A stretch of 64,000 nucleotides of DNA from Schistocephalus solidus (taxonomy: Eukaryota; Platyhelminthes; Cestoda; Diphyllobothriidea; Diphyllobothriidae), in the NCBI GenBank assembly GCA_017591395.1, contig WEDG01000720.1:1-64000 (forward strand). The letters run 5' to 3'. How positions within the stretch are numbered: the first letter of the stretch is position 1; each line of letters opens with the position of its first letter. Below are positions 1 through 11,339 of this stretch, in pieces. Made by a program: the position numbers and the translations under genes. A model generated the notes under the pieces. The model searched no databases. It had not been told where the DNA came from and was given only the letters and a program-made list of their open reading frames with translations.

Positions 1-932
1 AAACCACTGGGTTTTATTCTCAGAAATTTTTAAAACCCTCAATATTAGGACCAGCCTTTATAAAATGTATGTCAGACCTAGTCTGGAATACTAGTCATTT
101 CTATTTAGCCTTCTGCACGCGAGTGAACGGAGGAAGATAGAATCAGTCCAGCACTTCTTTACTAAAAGAGTTATTACTTCAGAGCACAGAAACTTGTCCT
201 ACCAACAACGCTGTGAGCTTACAAGCCTCGACCCGTTGTGGCTTCGTAGATTACAGAAGGGACTATTTTTACTGTTCAAGCTTTTAAACGGTTTTACCTT
301 TAACCCCCTTACATCCCTGAGGCAGCTCGACCACTGTCGGCGCACCAATCATAGAGATGTATTCTTATTTCTTCCTTTGGCACGCACCGTTAAATACCGT
401 CAGTTTTTTCGGTAAATGCTATAGCAATCTGGAATAAACTACCCAGAAGTATTAAAATTCAGCAAATTTATCCTTTGTTTACGAGAGCTGTCACTAGTTT
501 TCTACATTCAGGACACCTTCCGCGAATCTTGGGTGCTGATTCTCTGGAAGCTCTTTTCCGTTCTGATGGCGTCCACGGACTCTGAATCCTATGCCGGACT
601 TCATGCTGAAGGCAATATTGCTGGCTCTGCAGTCCGTAATCGGGTTATTCCTCAGTCTACAGCTAGCAGCCGCTCGCCGGCATACTTGCTGCTAGTACAG
701 AAGACCAGATCCACAACACCAAAAGGAGAAGTACTACACCATGCACCTGTGTCAACACTTCCCTGTCCTAAACTTTAATCTGTTCAACAAGCTGCAGTTT
801 TTTCTCCTGAAAATACCTTAAAGAACGATCAGGAGTTTTTTTTCACTGTCAGCTGGACCCCTTACTGTATATATCCCTTTTGACCTTGCCTGTAAACTGG
901 CAATAAATAAAAATAATAAAATAAAAATAAAA
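1..932 (+). mobile_element. Family A CR1-like LINE, 3' end (copy A1)
   Basis: This copy enters from outside the window and reads into the 3' end of a LINE. Translating forward in shifting frames gives the C-terminal part of a reverse transcriptase, with segments such as SLDPLWLRRLQ, FTFNPLTSLRQL, VNAIAIWNKLP and FLHSGHLPRILGADS, which recur in copies A3, A4, A6 and A7. The longest intact stretch is 194-415 (73 residues); stops and frameshifts break the rest. About 350 bases of non-coding 3' sequence follow, containing a CTCCTG/CAGGAG inverted repeat flanked by T runs. The copy ends in TTTACAGGC-like sequence and an AATAAA-rich tail at about 900-930. It is dead and 5'-incomplete here. Family assignment is firm by internal comparison; the CR1 clade name comes from general RT C-terminal style. 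Confidence 0.8.
795..844 (+). other. Conserved LINE 3' UTR inverted repeat (family A example)
   Basis: The motif CTCCTG at 804-809 pairs with CAGGAG at 830-835. The left arm is preceded by, and the right arm followed by, runs of six to eight T. Equivalent pairs occur at the matching position in copies of families A, B and C. It may be a structure recognised by the element's own reverse transcriptase; that role is inference. Confidence 0.5.
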
Positions 933-1275
933 GCAGGCCTAGCACACTTCCTTGAATAACTCCACTCCTCACGCGTGCCGAGTTTGGGATAACATTGGAG
1001 ATCTAAACATAAGAAGATAAGAAGATATCAAGCTCAGAAGTTTACCACATGTACCGAAAGAGGAGAGTTTCATGAGAAGAAGGGCATGGTCAACACGATC
1101 GATGGTCTTGTTGAAATCGAAATAGACTTTGTAAAGTGCAAAGCCATTATCCCTAGATTGTAGAACGTGATCAAAGAAAGAGAGCTGACAGGTATAACAG
1201 GACCTTGTTTTAAGAACCCATGCTGGGCTGCACTCAGAAGGTTATTCTCGGTTAAGTGATACAAGCTGCTTCTTT
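933..1275 (-). mobile_element. Family A LINE, reverse-transcriptase fragment (copy A2)
   Basis: Read on the minus strand, this matches the central RT domain of family A. LTENNLLSAAQHGFLK comes first, then a frame change into DNGFALYKVYFDFNKT, and then LMKLSSFG. These line up with copy A5 at 8356-8770 (LTENNLLNAAQYGLLK, DSGFAIYTVYFGF, LLKLASFG). It is truncated at both ends and abuts the AATAAA tail of A1 in opposite orientation. No intact catalytic motif remains. Confidence 0.7.
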
Positions 1276-1599
1276 AAATGTCCCAAACTTGATTGGAAAC
1301 GGACTTAAACATTACGAAAGCAATTTAAAGATCCATCCTTAAGTTAATTATCCGTTCACTTGAGGATCGCAAAAATATGTGAATGAGCTTCAAAAGTGAT
1401 ACCTGAGCGAGGAAGGCGTACTGAGTCCCGGCAATAAGTGGTGCTTATCCTTCCGGATCTGTTGCTCAAGTCTTCTGCTCCCATTCATCCGCCGAGGTTC
1501 ATAAAGTCATACCACTTTTACTCAATTGCAATGATAATTTAAATACGTCGGATTTGGCAGTTAGGTTTAAGGCTACCGGCAGTTACTTATGGACTGGAA
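1276..1599. other. No recognisable feature
   Basis: About 320 bases between two repeats. I see no convincing coding frame, RNA gene or known repeat. Confidence 0.5.
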
Positions 1600-1850
1600 A
1601 AGATAGTTATAGTAAGGATGGAGTAATATACTAAAAGGAAGGGCATAAAACGTATACAAGTTTCGTTTACACAGTCCTGCAACCCATTTTCGTCAACACC
1701 GTCATATCTCGACATTTCAATCTTAGCCATGTATCGACACAGAGGAAAAAGTCGATATCCCGTCGATATAAGTATCTCGACACGTCGATATCCAAGCAAT
1801 ATCCATTGAATATATACATGATATTCAGGTTCAAAAAAATAATTGCCATA
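1600..1850 (+). repeat. TCGATAT-rich dispersed repeat, copy 1
   Basis: This stretch carries repeated TCGATAT/TCTCGACA words. It aligns by eye over about 240 bases with 13760-14045 in the same orientation: both contain GTATCTCGACA followed by GATATCC, and AAAGTCGATAT. It sits directly before the LINE copy G1. It may be a non-autonomous DNA element or the terminal region of a larger transposon; the class is unknown. Confidence 0.55.
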
Positions 1851-3062
1851 AAAATTACAGATATTGTGTAACCAATTAAGTTCCTAGCTCTTCCCAACAT
1901 GGCTTTTACCCGATCTCTCTTGTGAAACATGCCATTTGTCTTTTTCTAAATCCAAAAAGATTCTTCTCATAATAATCGTACGTCGGTGGTCGTTATACAT
2001 TTCAATCTAAGTAAAACCTTTGCTAACGTACCACATAGTTGAATAATATTTAAAATGGGAGCTCTACGTCTTTGTTATTCCTTCGTTGACTTTATTACGT
2101 CTTACCTTTCTAATCGGAAACAAAGAGTCTCAGTGGATCTTCATTTTCCACTGAAACCCCCTATTGTAAGCAGTGTCCTCCAGGGTACCGTGCTATGCCC
2201 TATTTTGTTTTTCTTTTGCATTGATGATATTTCACTGGTGGTTAAAGACTATCAATCTTTTATATATGCTGGCTATCTCAGATGTGTGTATTCCTTCTCT
2301 AAACGTATTATCTAAAAATGCTCAGAATAAATCCATGCAGAATTGCATGCTCCTTCCGCGTGGAGGTAAAAGTGAAAAATGGAATTCTCAAATTCGAAGT
2401 GTCTTTTCATGTGTTTTGGGTCTGAAATACTACCGAAACTAGTTACCTTTCAAGTCACCCCTATGAATGAATGTCCCACCATCAATTAATAAGGGTTGAG
2501 CTACACCAATAATTTAAATATCTAGCCTCACGCCGATAGAATTATGGTTAAACCTCCCCAGATTTGTGGTTTTTGTTCTTATACTTTCTACACTCAAGAA
2601 ATTAAATTAAGAATTTTTTTGAATGCTGGCCTTCCCATTCTTAGACTAAATAAACGAGTCTAGCCAGCCAACGAGATGACAGCTTACTTACCTGAAATTT
2701 ATATGGTAAGGAGACAGGAAGCTGGATTCTGTCTCCCTTTCCAACTAAGTAAGGGTTCGAATCTTCCTCGAATTGCAACCATTGCCCCCATTTGTCGTGC
2801 ATACAATCAACGTGATTTTTTAATGATAATACCTACTCCCGTATCACCCACTTCTGCGCGCTCACACTTCTTTGCTTCCAGCTGCGGCTTTCTTTGGAAT
2901 AACCGGCCAATCGATATAAGGTGGTCGTGTGGTCTATCTGCTTTCAAGCGAAGACTGCACATTTATCTTAACACAAATTTGATTTACCTTTTAATTTCCT
3001 CATATTTTCTAAGAAGCTTTCTTCACGACCCCGTAAAAGGACCATTGGAAATTTAGGAGACT
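1851..3062 (+). mobile_element. Family G CR1-like LINE, 5'-truncated (copy G1)
   Basis: The forward strand carries RT blocks in the usual order, broken by frameshifts: a remnant of SQHGF, then SVVVIHFNLSKTF with a mutated first catalytic aspartate region, then DFITSYLSNRKQRVSV, then VLQGTVLCPILF, then FIYAGYLRCVYSF. In the last block the catalytic YADD has become YAGY. The C-terminal part from 2676 reads EAGFCLPFQLSKGSNLP, PICRAYNQRDFLMIIP and FFASSCGFLWNNRPI in a single 126-residue frame. It parallels the family C C-terminus at 51820-52347. The 3' end falls near GTAAAAGGACCATT. It is a dead copy missing ORF1 and the endonuclease. Confidence 0.75.
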
Positions 3063-3650
3063 GTCTGCGAATTACACTTCCACGCATTAAGGTCACCCAT
3101 GAATCATGGTGTCAACATAAACAACCCATCTTGCAAATAATCAGAGTCCTTTTGATGAGGACGAAATCCATCCTGAATACTGAGATGTTGACGCCTCACG
3201 TCCATTGCCGATCGTCCGCGTTATTTCATGCGAACAAGCACCCCTGAGCGCTCAAGTTTGGCGTCGTGGTGATCAATTGCTAGAACGCCTTTAAAGTTTC
3301 AGATTACACTCAGAAGCAACCGAATCTGTCCATGCATATCCCTTGGCAAAACAATTTCTTTTTTGTGTCTTTTTTGAAAGTAGTAGCTCTCTGAATGCTC
3401 CCTCCACTTTCCATTGTAAGAGTTTTCTTCACTGCTTCTTTCTGAGCTCAGCATTTTTTTTCTAAAAATTGTAAACGGTTATTTTAAAAGGACAAATAGC
3501 TGATGTATTAAAAAACTCTCCTTCTTATACATAAGCACTACTTCTAAATTCTGTATGATATCTGGCCATCCACACAGAACACAAATATTTACACAGTCGT
3601 TACTTTACCTCAGCAGAAATGTTTTTTGATTTTGCCTCGTGGGCATTAAA
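3063..3650. other. No recognisable feature
   Basis: About 590 bases without a supported gene or repeat. Short frames are not conserved with anything else in the window. Confidence 0.5.
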
Positions 3651-3654
3651 AGTA

Positions 3655-4765
3655 AAATTTTATTTATTTATTAAGCGGTTTTTGGCAATAAAGCTTATTC
3701 AGGAGAATAAAGCGCTGTCGGGGCATGATAGATTGACATTTTTATTTGAGTGCCGGAAGGGTATTGCTATTAGAAGAAAAATAAAAAGAATGCGTACTCG
3801 CGTACAGCCGTTAAGTTATGAGTAGTAGGTCAGCTCCTTGGCGATGTCAAATAACACGAATCAGTGAGGCGAAGAAAAGTAAACGAAAAAGAGCAGACTG
3901 TGAAAAAACTCATTGAGCCTTTTACAGAAAAGTATAGGTTGAATGGAGTTTGTGGGTTTGGAAGGAGAAAAAAACTGTCACCCATGGGAGAAGAATATAC
4001 GCTTAAGGTAGGACTGTTATACTGATGAGGACGTATGAGGATTCAAAACACTCATCTTCATGGAAGAAATCATTTAATAACAAGGGCTACTTTTCTCCAC
4101 CGTATCACTGCAGGTGTGATCATAATTTGTATCCAGCAGTTGTAGGGGCAACCTTCAGAGATGTAAGACCGGGGAAACCATCACGGGCATCATCAGTACG
4201 CTTAGTGCCGAAGGAGGAAGAGGTCATATAGATCACTGTGGTTATCCGTGAAGTGCCGGTGATGTGATTATGATAGCCCTTGCTGATTAATAAGACCGAC
4301 GACAAGGTGGTGCAAACAGAGGAACCCACCACGAACGTTAACAGTCCATGTATAGTCTACACCGGGAAGAATGTTAAAGGCCACAAAATCCATCGCCCTA
4401 AGGTGCGCAGATGGGATAGCTGACGAGGTTATAGAAATTTGCAAGGTCAAAAATTGGAAAATGCGAGTGCCAAGGGATGAAACGGGGTTGTCAATATTTC
4501 GCAGTGATGGTTAATATCACGAGGGAAGGAAAAACGACTGTAAAGATAGTCATAGCAGAGGATGATATCAGTGAATTAAGAAACTAGTAGGCATCAATGG
4601 GAGCCGCCTAAGATTCCAGGAGGACCCATTTCAAAGCCCAACAGGCAAGGGTTTAGGAAGGACACGGATAATAATGACAAACGTAAATTATATTTAAATA
4701 CGATAGTGTGGACGACGATGTAATTTCGAGTGGAAGGTTATTCAAAAGAAAGCACATTTTTAAAA
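3655..4765 (-). mobile_element. Family H LINE-like 3' region, divergent
   Basis: On the minus strand, 4700-4765 resembles the family B RT C-terminus: the plus-strand words GTGGACGACGATGTAATTTC and GTGGAAGGTTATTC match those in B4 near 62930. Going downstream there is a long non-coding stretch, then the AGGAGAAAAAAACTG motif (3972-3986) that also marks the 3' UTR of families A, B and C. The copy ends in TTTATTTATTTATTA near 3655. Copy A3 begins exactly where this region is cut off. No intact frame remains. I treat it as a diverged relative of B/C; this assignment is tentative. Confidence 0.45.
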
Positions 4766-5945
4766 TTATTTATTTATTGCCAGTTTACAGGCAAGTTAAA
4801 AAGGGATATACAGTAGGGGGTCGAGCTGACAGTGAAAAAAACTCCTTATCGTTCTTTAAAGTATTTTGAGGAGAAAAAAACTGCAGCTTATTGAATGGAC
4901 TAAAGTTCAGGACTGGACTTGACAGGTGCCCAGTGTAGTACTTCCCCTTTCATTGTTGTGGATCAGGTATTCTGTACTAGCAGCAGGTATGCCGGCGAAC
5001 GGCTGCTCGCTGTCGACTGAGGAATAACCCGATTTCGGACTCCAGAGCCTGCAATATTGCTATCAACATGAAATCCGGCCCCAGATTCAGAGTCCGTGGA
5101 CGCCGTCAGAACGGAAGAGAGCTTCCAGAGAATCAGCACCCAAAATTCATGGAAGGTGTCCTGAATGTAAAAAACTAGTGACAGCTCTCGTAAACGAAGG
5201 ATGGTTTTGCTGAACTTGAATAATTCTGTGTAGTTAATTCCAGATTGATATAGCGTTTACCGAAAAAACTGACGGTATCCAACAGTGCGTGCCAAAGTAA
5301 GAAATAAGAATACATCTCTATGATTGGTGCGCCGAGAGTGGTTTAGTTGCCTGAGGGATGTAATGGGGTTAAAGGTAAAACTGTTTAAAAGTTTAAACAG
5401 TAAAAATAGTCCCATCTGTAATCTACGAAGCCACAACGGGTCGAGGCTTGAAAGCTCACAACGTTGTTGGAAGAACAGGTTTCTGTGCTCTGAAGTGAAA
5501 ACTCTTTCAGAAAAGAAGTGCTGGACTGATTCTATCTTCCTCCGTTTACTCGCGTGCAGAAGGCTAAATAGAAACAAGCAGCATTCCAGACTAGGCCTGA
5601 CATACATTTTATAAAGTCTGGTCCTAATATTGACAGTTTTAAAATTTCTGAGAATAAACCCAGTGGTTTGGAATGCTTTCGAGACAATCAGGGCACAGTG
5701 CTCTGACAGTTTAAGACTACTAGAACATGATATGCCCAGCTCCTTTATAACCCCGGGCACATTAAGGCCATGACCGTCTATGCTTAGATGAGGCTGATGG
5801 TTGTCCACACTTACCATAATGGAGAATTCATACCAAGAATGCGAAAGGCGCCATGTGCGACACCACTGAGCGAAGGCTTAAAGGTCCTTTTTTAAGAGCT
5901 CAAGCACGATTTGGTGATCAGCCAGTTTATTTTATTTTTTAATTT
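4766..5945 (-). mobile_element. Family A LINE 3' fragment, tandem unit 1 (copy A3)
   Basis: The minus strand holds the RT C-terminus in one open frame at 5257-5817 (186 residues): NVPGVIKELGISCS, CALIVSKAFQTTGFILRNFK, YKMYVRPSLECC, KRRKIESVQHFF and SLDPLWLRRLQ. About 490 bases of 3' UTR follow. The UTR contains the CTCCT/AGGAG pair and the family 3' end with its AT-rich tail at 4766-4790. The copy is 5'-truncated at GATCAGCCAGTTTA (about 5920). The same truncation point recurs in the next unit, so the two are related by duplication rather than by separate insertion. It lacks the catalytic palm. Confidence 0.85.
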
Positions 5946-7133
5946 ATTTTATTTATTTATTGCCAGTTTACAGGCAAGGTCAAAAAAATATATACAGTAG
6001 AGGGTCCAGCTGACAGGGAAAAAAACTCCTGATCGTTGTTTCAGGTGTTTTCAGGAGAAAAAACTGCAGCTTATTGAGTAATTAAAGTTCTAGACAGGGA
6101 CGCGTTAATACAGGTGCCTGGTGAAGAGCTTCTCCATTCAGTGTTACGGATACGGTTTTTTGCACCAGCAGGTATGTCGGCGAGCTGCTGTTCACTGTCG
6201 ACTGAGAAATAAACCGATTGAGGTCTGCAGAGCCAGTAATATTGCCCTCAGCATGAAGTCCGGCTCAGGATTCAGAGTCCGTGGACGCCGTCAGAACGGA
6301 AGAGAGCTTCCAGAGAATCAGCACCCAAAATTCATGGAAGGTGTCCTGAATGTAAAAAACTAGTGACAGCTCTCGTAAACGAAGGATGGTTTTGCTGACC
6401 TTGAATAATTCTGTGTAGTTTATTCCAGATTGAAATAGCGTTTACCGAAAAAAATGACGGTATCCAACAGTGCGTGCCAAAGTAAGAAATAAGAATACAT
6501 CTCTATGATTGGTGCGCCGAGAGTGGTTTAGTTGCCTGAGGGATGTAATGGGGTTAAAGGTAAAACTGTTTGAAAGTTTAAACAGTAAAAATAGTCCCAT
6601 CTGTAATCTACGAAGCCACAACGGGTCGAGACTTGTAAGCTCACAACGTTGTTGGTAGGAACAGGTTTCTGAACTCTGAAGTGAAAACTCTTTCAGAGAA
6701 GAAGTGCTGAACTGATTCTATCTTCCTCCGTTTACTCGCGTGCAGAAGGCTAAATAGAAACAAGCAGCATTCCAGACTAGGTCTGACATACATTTTATAA
6801 AGACTGGTCCTAATATTGGCAGTTTTAAAATTTCTGAGAATAAACCCAGTGGTTTGGCATGCTTTCGAGACAATCAAGGCGCAGTGCTCTGACAGATTAA
6901 GACTGCTAGAACATGATATGCCCAGCTCCTTTATAACCCCGGGCAGATTTAGGCCATGACCGTCTATGCTTAGATGAGGCTGATGGTTGTCAACACTAAC
7001 CATAATGGAGCTCTTATACCAAGAATGCGAAAGGGGCGCCATGTGCGACACCACTGAGCGAAGGATTAAAGGTCCTTTTTTAAGAGCTCAAGCACGATTT
7101 GGTGATCAGCCAGTTTATTTTATTTTTTAATTT
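5946..7133 (-). mobile_element. Family A LINE 3' fragment, tandem unit 2, apparently recombinant (copy A4)
   Basis: The unit repeats at a period of 1183-1188 bases relative to its neighbours on both sides. Its 3' half (about 5946-6265) is nearly identical to the 3' end of A5 (7134-7455). Its 5' half (about 6290-7133) is nearly identical to A3 (about 5105-5945) and clearly different from A5. The switch lies in the shared words ATTCAGAGTCCGTGGA. This is the product expected from unequal crossing-over between A3 and A5. The coding part is 6641-7054 on the minus strand (137 residues, RT C-terminus). Downstream stops break the rest. Confidence 0.85.
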
Positions 7134-7938
7134 ATTTTATTTATTTATTGCCAGTTTACAGGCAAGGTCAAAAAAATATATACAGTAGAGGGTCAAGCTG
7201 ACAGTGAAAAAAACTCCTGATCGTTGTTTCAGGTGTTTTCAGGAGAAAAAAACTGCAGCTTATTGAGTAATTAAAGTTCTAGAGAGGGACGCGTTAATAC
7301 AGGTGCCCGGTGAAGAGCTTCTCCATTCAGTGTTACGGATCCGGTATTTTGCACCAGTAGGTATGTCGGCGAGCTGCTGTTCGCTGTCGACTGAGAAATA
7401 AACCGATTGAGGTCTGCAGAGCCAGTAATATTGCCCTCAGCATGAAGTCCGGCCCAGGATTCAGAGTCCGTGGATGCCGTCAGAATGGAAAAGAGCTTCT
7501 AGAGAATCAGCACCCAAAATTCATGGAAGGTGTCCTGAATGAAGAAAACTAGTGACAGTTCACGTAAACAAGGGATAGCTTTGCTGAATTTTGATATTTC
7601 TAGGTAGCTTATTCCAGATTGCTATAGCGTTTACCGAAAAAAACTGTCGGTATCTAACTGTGCGTGCCAAAGGAAGAAATAAAAATACATCTCGATGACT
7701 GGTGCACCGAGAGTGGTCGAGGTGCCTCAGAGATGTAAGGGGGTTAAATGTACGACTGTTTAGTAGTTTAAACAGTAAAAATAGCCCCTTCTGTAATCTG
7801 CGAAGCCACAGTGGGTTAAGGCTTGTAAGCTCACAGCGTTGGTGATAGGACAGGTTTCGGTGATCTGAATAGAAAACACTTTTCGTAAAGAAGTGCTGGA
7901 CTTATTTTATCTTCTTTCGTTCACAAGCGTGCAGAAGG

Positions 7939-9453
7939 CTAAAATAGAAACGAGCAGTATTCCAGACTAGGTCTGTCATACATTTTATAAAGGCTGGTCC
8001 TTATATTTACAGTTTTAAAATTTCTCAGAATAAACCCAGTAGTATGGCGTGCTTGCGAGACAATCAGGGCGCAGTGCTCTGACAGATTAAGACTACAAGA
8101 AATATGATATGCCAGATCCTTTTTAACTCCGGGCACATTTAGATCGTGACCGTATATGCTTAGGTGGGGCTGATGGTTGTCGCCAATAACCATAACGGAG
8201 CACTTTTGCCAAGAAAGTGAGAGGTGCCATGTGCGACACCACTGAGCGAAGACCTGAAGATCCGTTTTTAAGAGCTCAAGCACGATGTTGCGATCAACCG
8301 GTTTATAACGACAGGCAACTTTTAAATTATCAGCCTACATAAAGAGCCTACCACACTAAAAATAATCAGGAACATCGTTGACAAAAATGCAAAATAGAAG
8401 CAGGCCGAGCACGCTTCCCTGCATAACTCCACTCGTGACATGCATGGGCTTGGAAATAATATCGGAAATTTTAACCCGTTGTGCGCGAGCATTCAAATAG
8501 GAGGACAGTAAGTTCAGAACCTTGTTACCTATGCCAAAGGAGGCAAGTTTCAGCAGTAGGAGATCATGGTCAGCACGATCATAAGACTTCGTGAAACCGA
8601 AGTAAACGGTGTAAATTGCAAAACCACTGTCTCTAGGTTGTAGCACACGATCAAAGATAGAGAGCTTGCAGGCGTCAAAAGACCTTTTTTGAGAAGGCCA
8701 TACTGAGCTGCATTAAGTAGGTTATTCTCTGTTAGGTGATGCATCATCTTGTCTTTAGTCAGGGTCTCTAAGCTCGTCGAGGCTGCTGGCAGTGTATTTA
8801 TTGGCCTCAAGTCGTCGTATGATGTAGTTCGGTCGTGTTTGGGTATAAGCAGAATGTGCCATTCCTTCCATAAATTAGGGAAGGTTTCATTTTCAAGAGC
8901 AAGATTAAATATCTTATATAGAATTGACGGAATTATATCATTTGCATCCGCCTTTAGAACGCTGACCGGTACGCCATCTGGTCCAGGACTGTAAGATTTA
9001 CGAGAACGCCAAATGGCTATGGTCACGTCCCAGAGGGTAAAAGTTATGTTTTGGAGGACGTTACCGGTCCAAACCCGGATGTTTGGAAAGGCGGCGACGG
9101 AATGTTCACTAAAAAATCTCGACAAGAACGCATTCAATCTATCAGCCGTCAACTAAGCGTCAGCTATAGTGTTTCAAAAAATCTTCTCGAATTACAGCGT
9201 ACTGAGGGTTTCTCTGCGCTTTTACTGTGCGCAAAAAGAGTTTTTCAACATTTAACGAAGGGTATTCGGCAAAGTTTACCTCGTCAGCTTGTCGTGTTTC
9301 ATCAGAGAGCCTCGTAGCCTGCTCAAAGATTTGTTGGATCAAGGGCAAGACGGCACTGTCATTTAGTAGATGAAAACGACGGGAGAGTCTACGCAGTCTA
9401 CGGCGGAAAGTTAAAGGGAGGTAGAATTTCTCCTTGGCGATAGGCACATCCAA
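7939..9453 (-). pseudogene. Reverse transcriptase of copy A5, frameshifted
   Basis: The RT reads in three overlapping frames on the minus strand. At 9160-9453 is the linker region (FEQATRLSDETRQADEVNFAE). At 8550-9152 are RT blocks 0-2 (RLNAFLSRFFSEHS, SYSPGPDGVPVSVLKA, FPNLWKEWHILLIPK, DDLRPINTLPAASTSLE, LTENNLLNAAQ). At 8356-8646 are blocks 3-5 (DSGFAIYTVYFGF, SSYLNARAQRVKI, TSGVMQGSVLGLLLF). At 7939-8283 is the thumb/C-terminal part (WCRTWHLSLSWQKC, NVPGVKKDL). The order and spacing fit a CR1/Jockey-type RT. The catalytic YADD is destroyed and the protein cannot be active. Confidence 0.85.
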
Positions 9454-9863
9454 CGATTAAAGAGCAGTTATCTTTAAGAACTACTCGGAGTCAACAGTTC
9501 TCTTCTACTGCGGTAAATTATCGAAAATCCAACGGCAGCAAAGTAAGTAGCTGCTTAATATAGATGCAGCTTTCTCCGCCATGGCCCTCGTTTCAATCGT
9601 TACGAATAAAATCATACCCTAGCATATTTAGTTCAGAGTCGGAAAACACAGCGTGTTGCCGATGTCTCTGTAATTATTACAATTTCAGGGCGGTGGATCA
9701 AAACCAGAGTCTGGAGCAAAGGCATCTTATTAAGCAGTGATCTGGCATTTAAGACGAACAATTTAAGCGGGCACGTTTTTGGTTTCTAACAAGGGACAGT
9801 TAGGCTGTCAGAGTGACTGCTTTTAGCCAAAGAAATGCTCTTTTCACTTGAACTATGTGTCCG

Positions 9864-10804
9864 TTACTTATTTGGAGATTTGCCTCTCCATTGGCCCTTC
9901 GTGCTTCCAGTTCTATTATTAACTGTCTCATTTTCATTCACGCTTTCAGACCGTATTCCAGTTAAAAAAACTTCAGAATGCAGACCCCGTAGGGTTGTTT
10001 TTCTTTGTAGCAGGAGCTGTGCCTGTGCTTCGTTTTCCAAGATAATTGTAAAAGGTCTTGGTCGAGGATTTGATTCGGGTGCGGACAGAGCCTTCCCTTT
10101 TCTATATGCTTTGAGAATGTGGATGGACTCGCCGTCTGTTAACATCGTTTTTGCATACAGTTGAAGGAGATCCAAGTCATGTTTAACTCGCTCCTTTGAA
10201 ATAATTGAAGCTGACTCCGGGATCCCTTTAATGACTACATTATGTTTTCGACTCAATCGAGGGCCCGTTTGCAACTCCGATCTTTCAGCTGAGTGACTAC
10301 TGGTAACCAGTTCACTTGGCCCGATAGGTCCAGATGAGCCGGGTGTTGGGCAGGCTGGAGCCAAATCCCTGCACGAGTTGTTCTTCTTAGACCTTTTCCT
10401 CTTTGGTTTTACAAACTCGCCAACCTCTTCAACATCGAATGTTGGTGCAAAGTCTACCAGCGATGTAGTGATGGGCGGTAAAGCCAGCTTATTGCTGATG
10501 CTACCCAAACTAAGTACTGGTGGAGTGGAACAAGGACTAGATGGGGCTTCCTTCGGAAGTAGCGAAAATCACTCTGGTTTACCGGGTTCGACATCGTGAT
10601 ATGTTTAATGTGAGTAGTATTTAAGCTTGAAGAGGCTATATATGAATACGAATTTTGCTTTGATGTAGGTTTATTACGGTCAGGAGCTTTTTTAACAATT
10701 AAGCAAGATATAGATTTTTTAAGGTATATATTTCTAGTCTTAGATTGCTTATTTCCTGCTCCATCCCCGAAAATTTCTGCTGGAGGCTGAAACACACCAT
10801 ACAA
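9864..10804 (-). pseudogene. ORF1 of family A LINE, RRM-like nucleic-acid-binding protein
   Basis: Two overlapping minus-strand frames (10454-10804 and 9864-10508, 214 residues) form one original protein. The second contains a basic stretch (KPKRKRSKKN) and then a block of RRM-like ORF1p style: LSRKHNVVIKGIPES, ERVKHDLDLL, ILKAYRKGKAL, RPRPFTIILENEAQAQLLLQRK. LINE ORF1 proteins of this type bind element RNA in the ribonucleoprotein particle. Upstream, near 10755-10800 in another frame, a Cys-x-x-Cys sequence (ETCMVCFSLQQKFSGMEQEI) precedes a predicted coiled stretch. A similar N-terminus recurs at 50150-50335. Frameshifts make it non-functional. Confidence 0.7.
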
Positions 10805-10937
10805 GTTTCGTCTTCGTAAGCTTCATTAGTTAGTTTACTGAACTTTTACCCGTTTAGCGGGAGGTGAACAAATAGCAGAATAACGAAGGTAACAATTATT
10901 TTATGCTTGTCCATTAAATTGCTTAACATGATCTCTG

Positions 10938-11000
10938 CCAATATGGCCGAGCGGTTAGAGGCGCCGATAGACGGTCCTAAGCAATTTTGTGGTGCATATT
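10938..11000 (+). other. tRNA-like sequence (Leu/Ser-type A box), probable SINE head or tRNA relic
   Basis: The words ATGGCCGAGCGGTTAGAGGC at 10943-10962 match the 5' half and A box of class II tRNAs (Leu/Ser). No B box or 3' half that could complete a cloverleaf follows. It is therefore a fragment, not a functional tRNA gene. Confidence 0.4.
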
Positions 11001-11339
11001 CCAAAAAGGTCATGGACCAACTTTTGTGACAATAAACTCAAGGAACTTGAGTTTTGCATACTTATGGAGAGTACAGAGCCAATAAAATTGATGTAACAAT
11101 CGCCACAAATTTAACAGAAAGTATGTATGGCTATACAGAGAATGATTATATTAAAATTTAAGGACTCAGCCTTTAGTTTGATCTCCTTCCGTCATTGAAA
11201 GCAATTGCACCCTAATAGCATGCATATATAGCACTGATATACGTAAATCTCGACATTCCGAGATAGGACATAGCCTCTGCTCATTGGTTAATTTATATTA
11301 AGACTCCGTGCTGTGATTGATTGGCATGATAGTGTGTCT
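11001..11339. other. No recognisable feature
   Basis: About 340 AT-rich bases. A short TCTCGACATT/TCCGAGATAGG stretch near 11249-11270 resembles the TCGATAT repeat but is too short to call. Confidence 0.4.

Larger units (their letters stand above)
7134..10925 (-). mobile_element. Family A CR1-like LINE, longest copy (A5), internally deleted
   Basis: On the minus strand this copy runs from an ORF1 start near 10925 through ORF1 (RRM-like), a remnant of an APE-type endonuclease N-terminus (about 9500-9830: NARSLLNK, PEIVIITETSATR), the RT (7939-9453) and the 3' UTR. The endonuclease C-terminal half is missing, so the RT follows about 300 bases after the endonuclease start. The RT is split by frameshifts, and the YADD block near 8331-8345 now reads Met-stop-Ala-Asp-Asn. 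It was probably the parent of the tandem units to its left. Confidence 0.85.

Noticed and set aside
4025..4450. Several 60-70 residue overlapping frames on both strands
   Set aside because: They fall in the non-coding 3' region of the family H fragment and show no conserved protein pattern.
9835..10164. 109-residue plus-strand open frame with a hydrophobic start
   Set aside because: Antisense to the family A ORF1.
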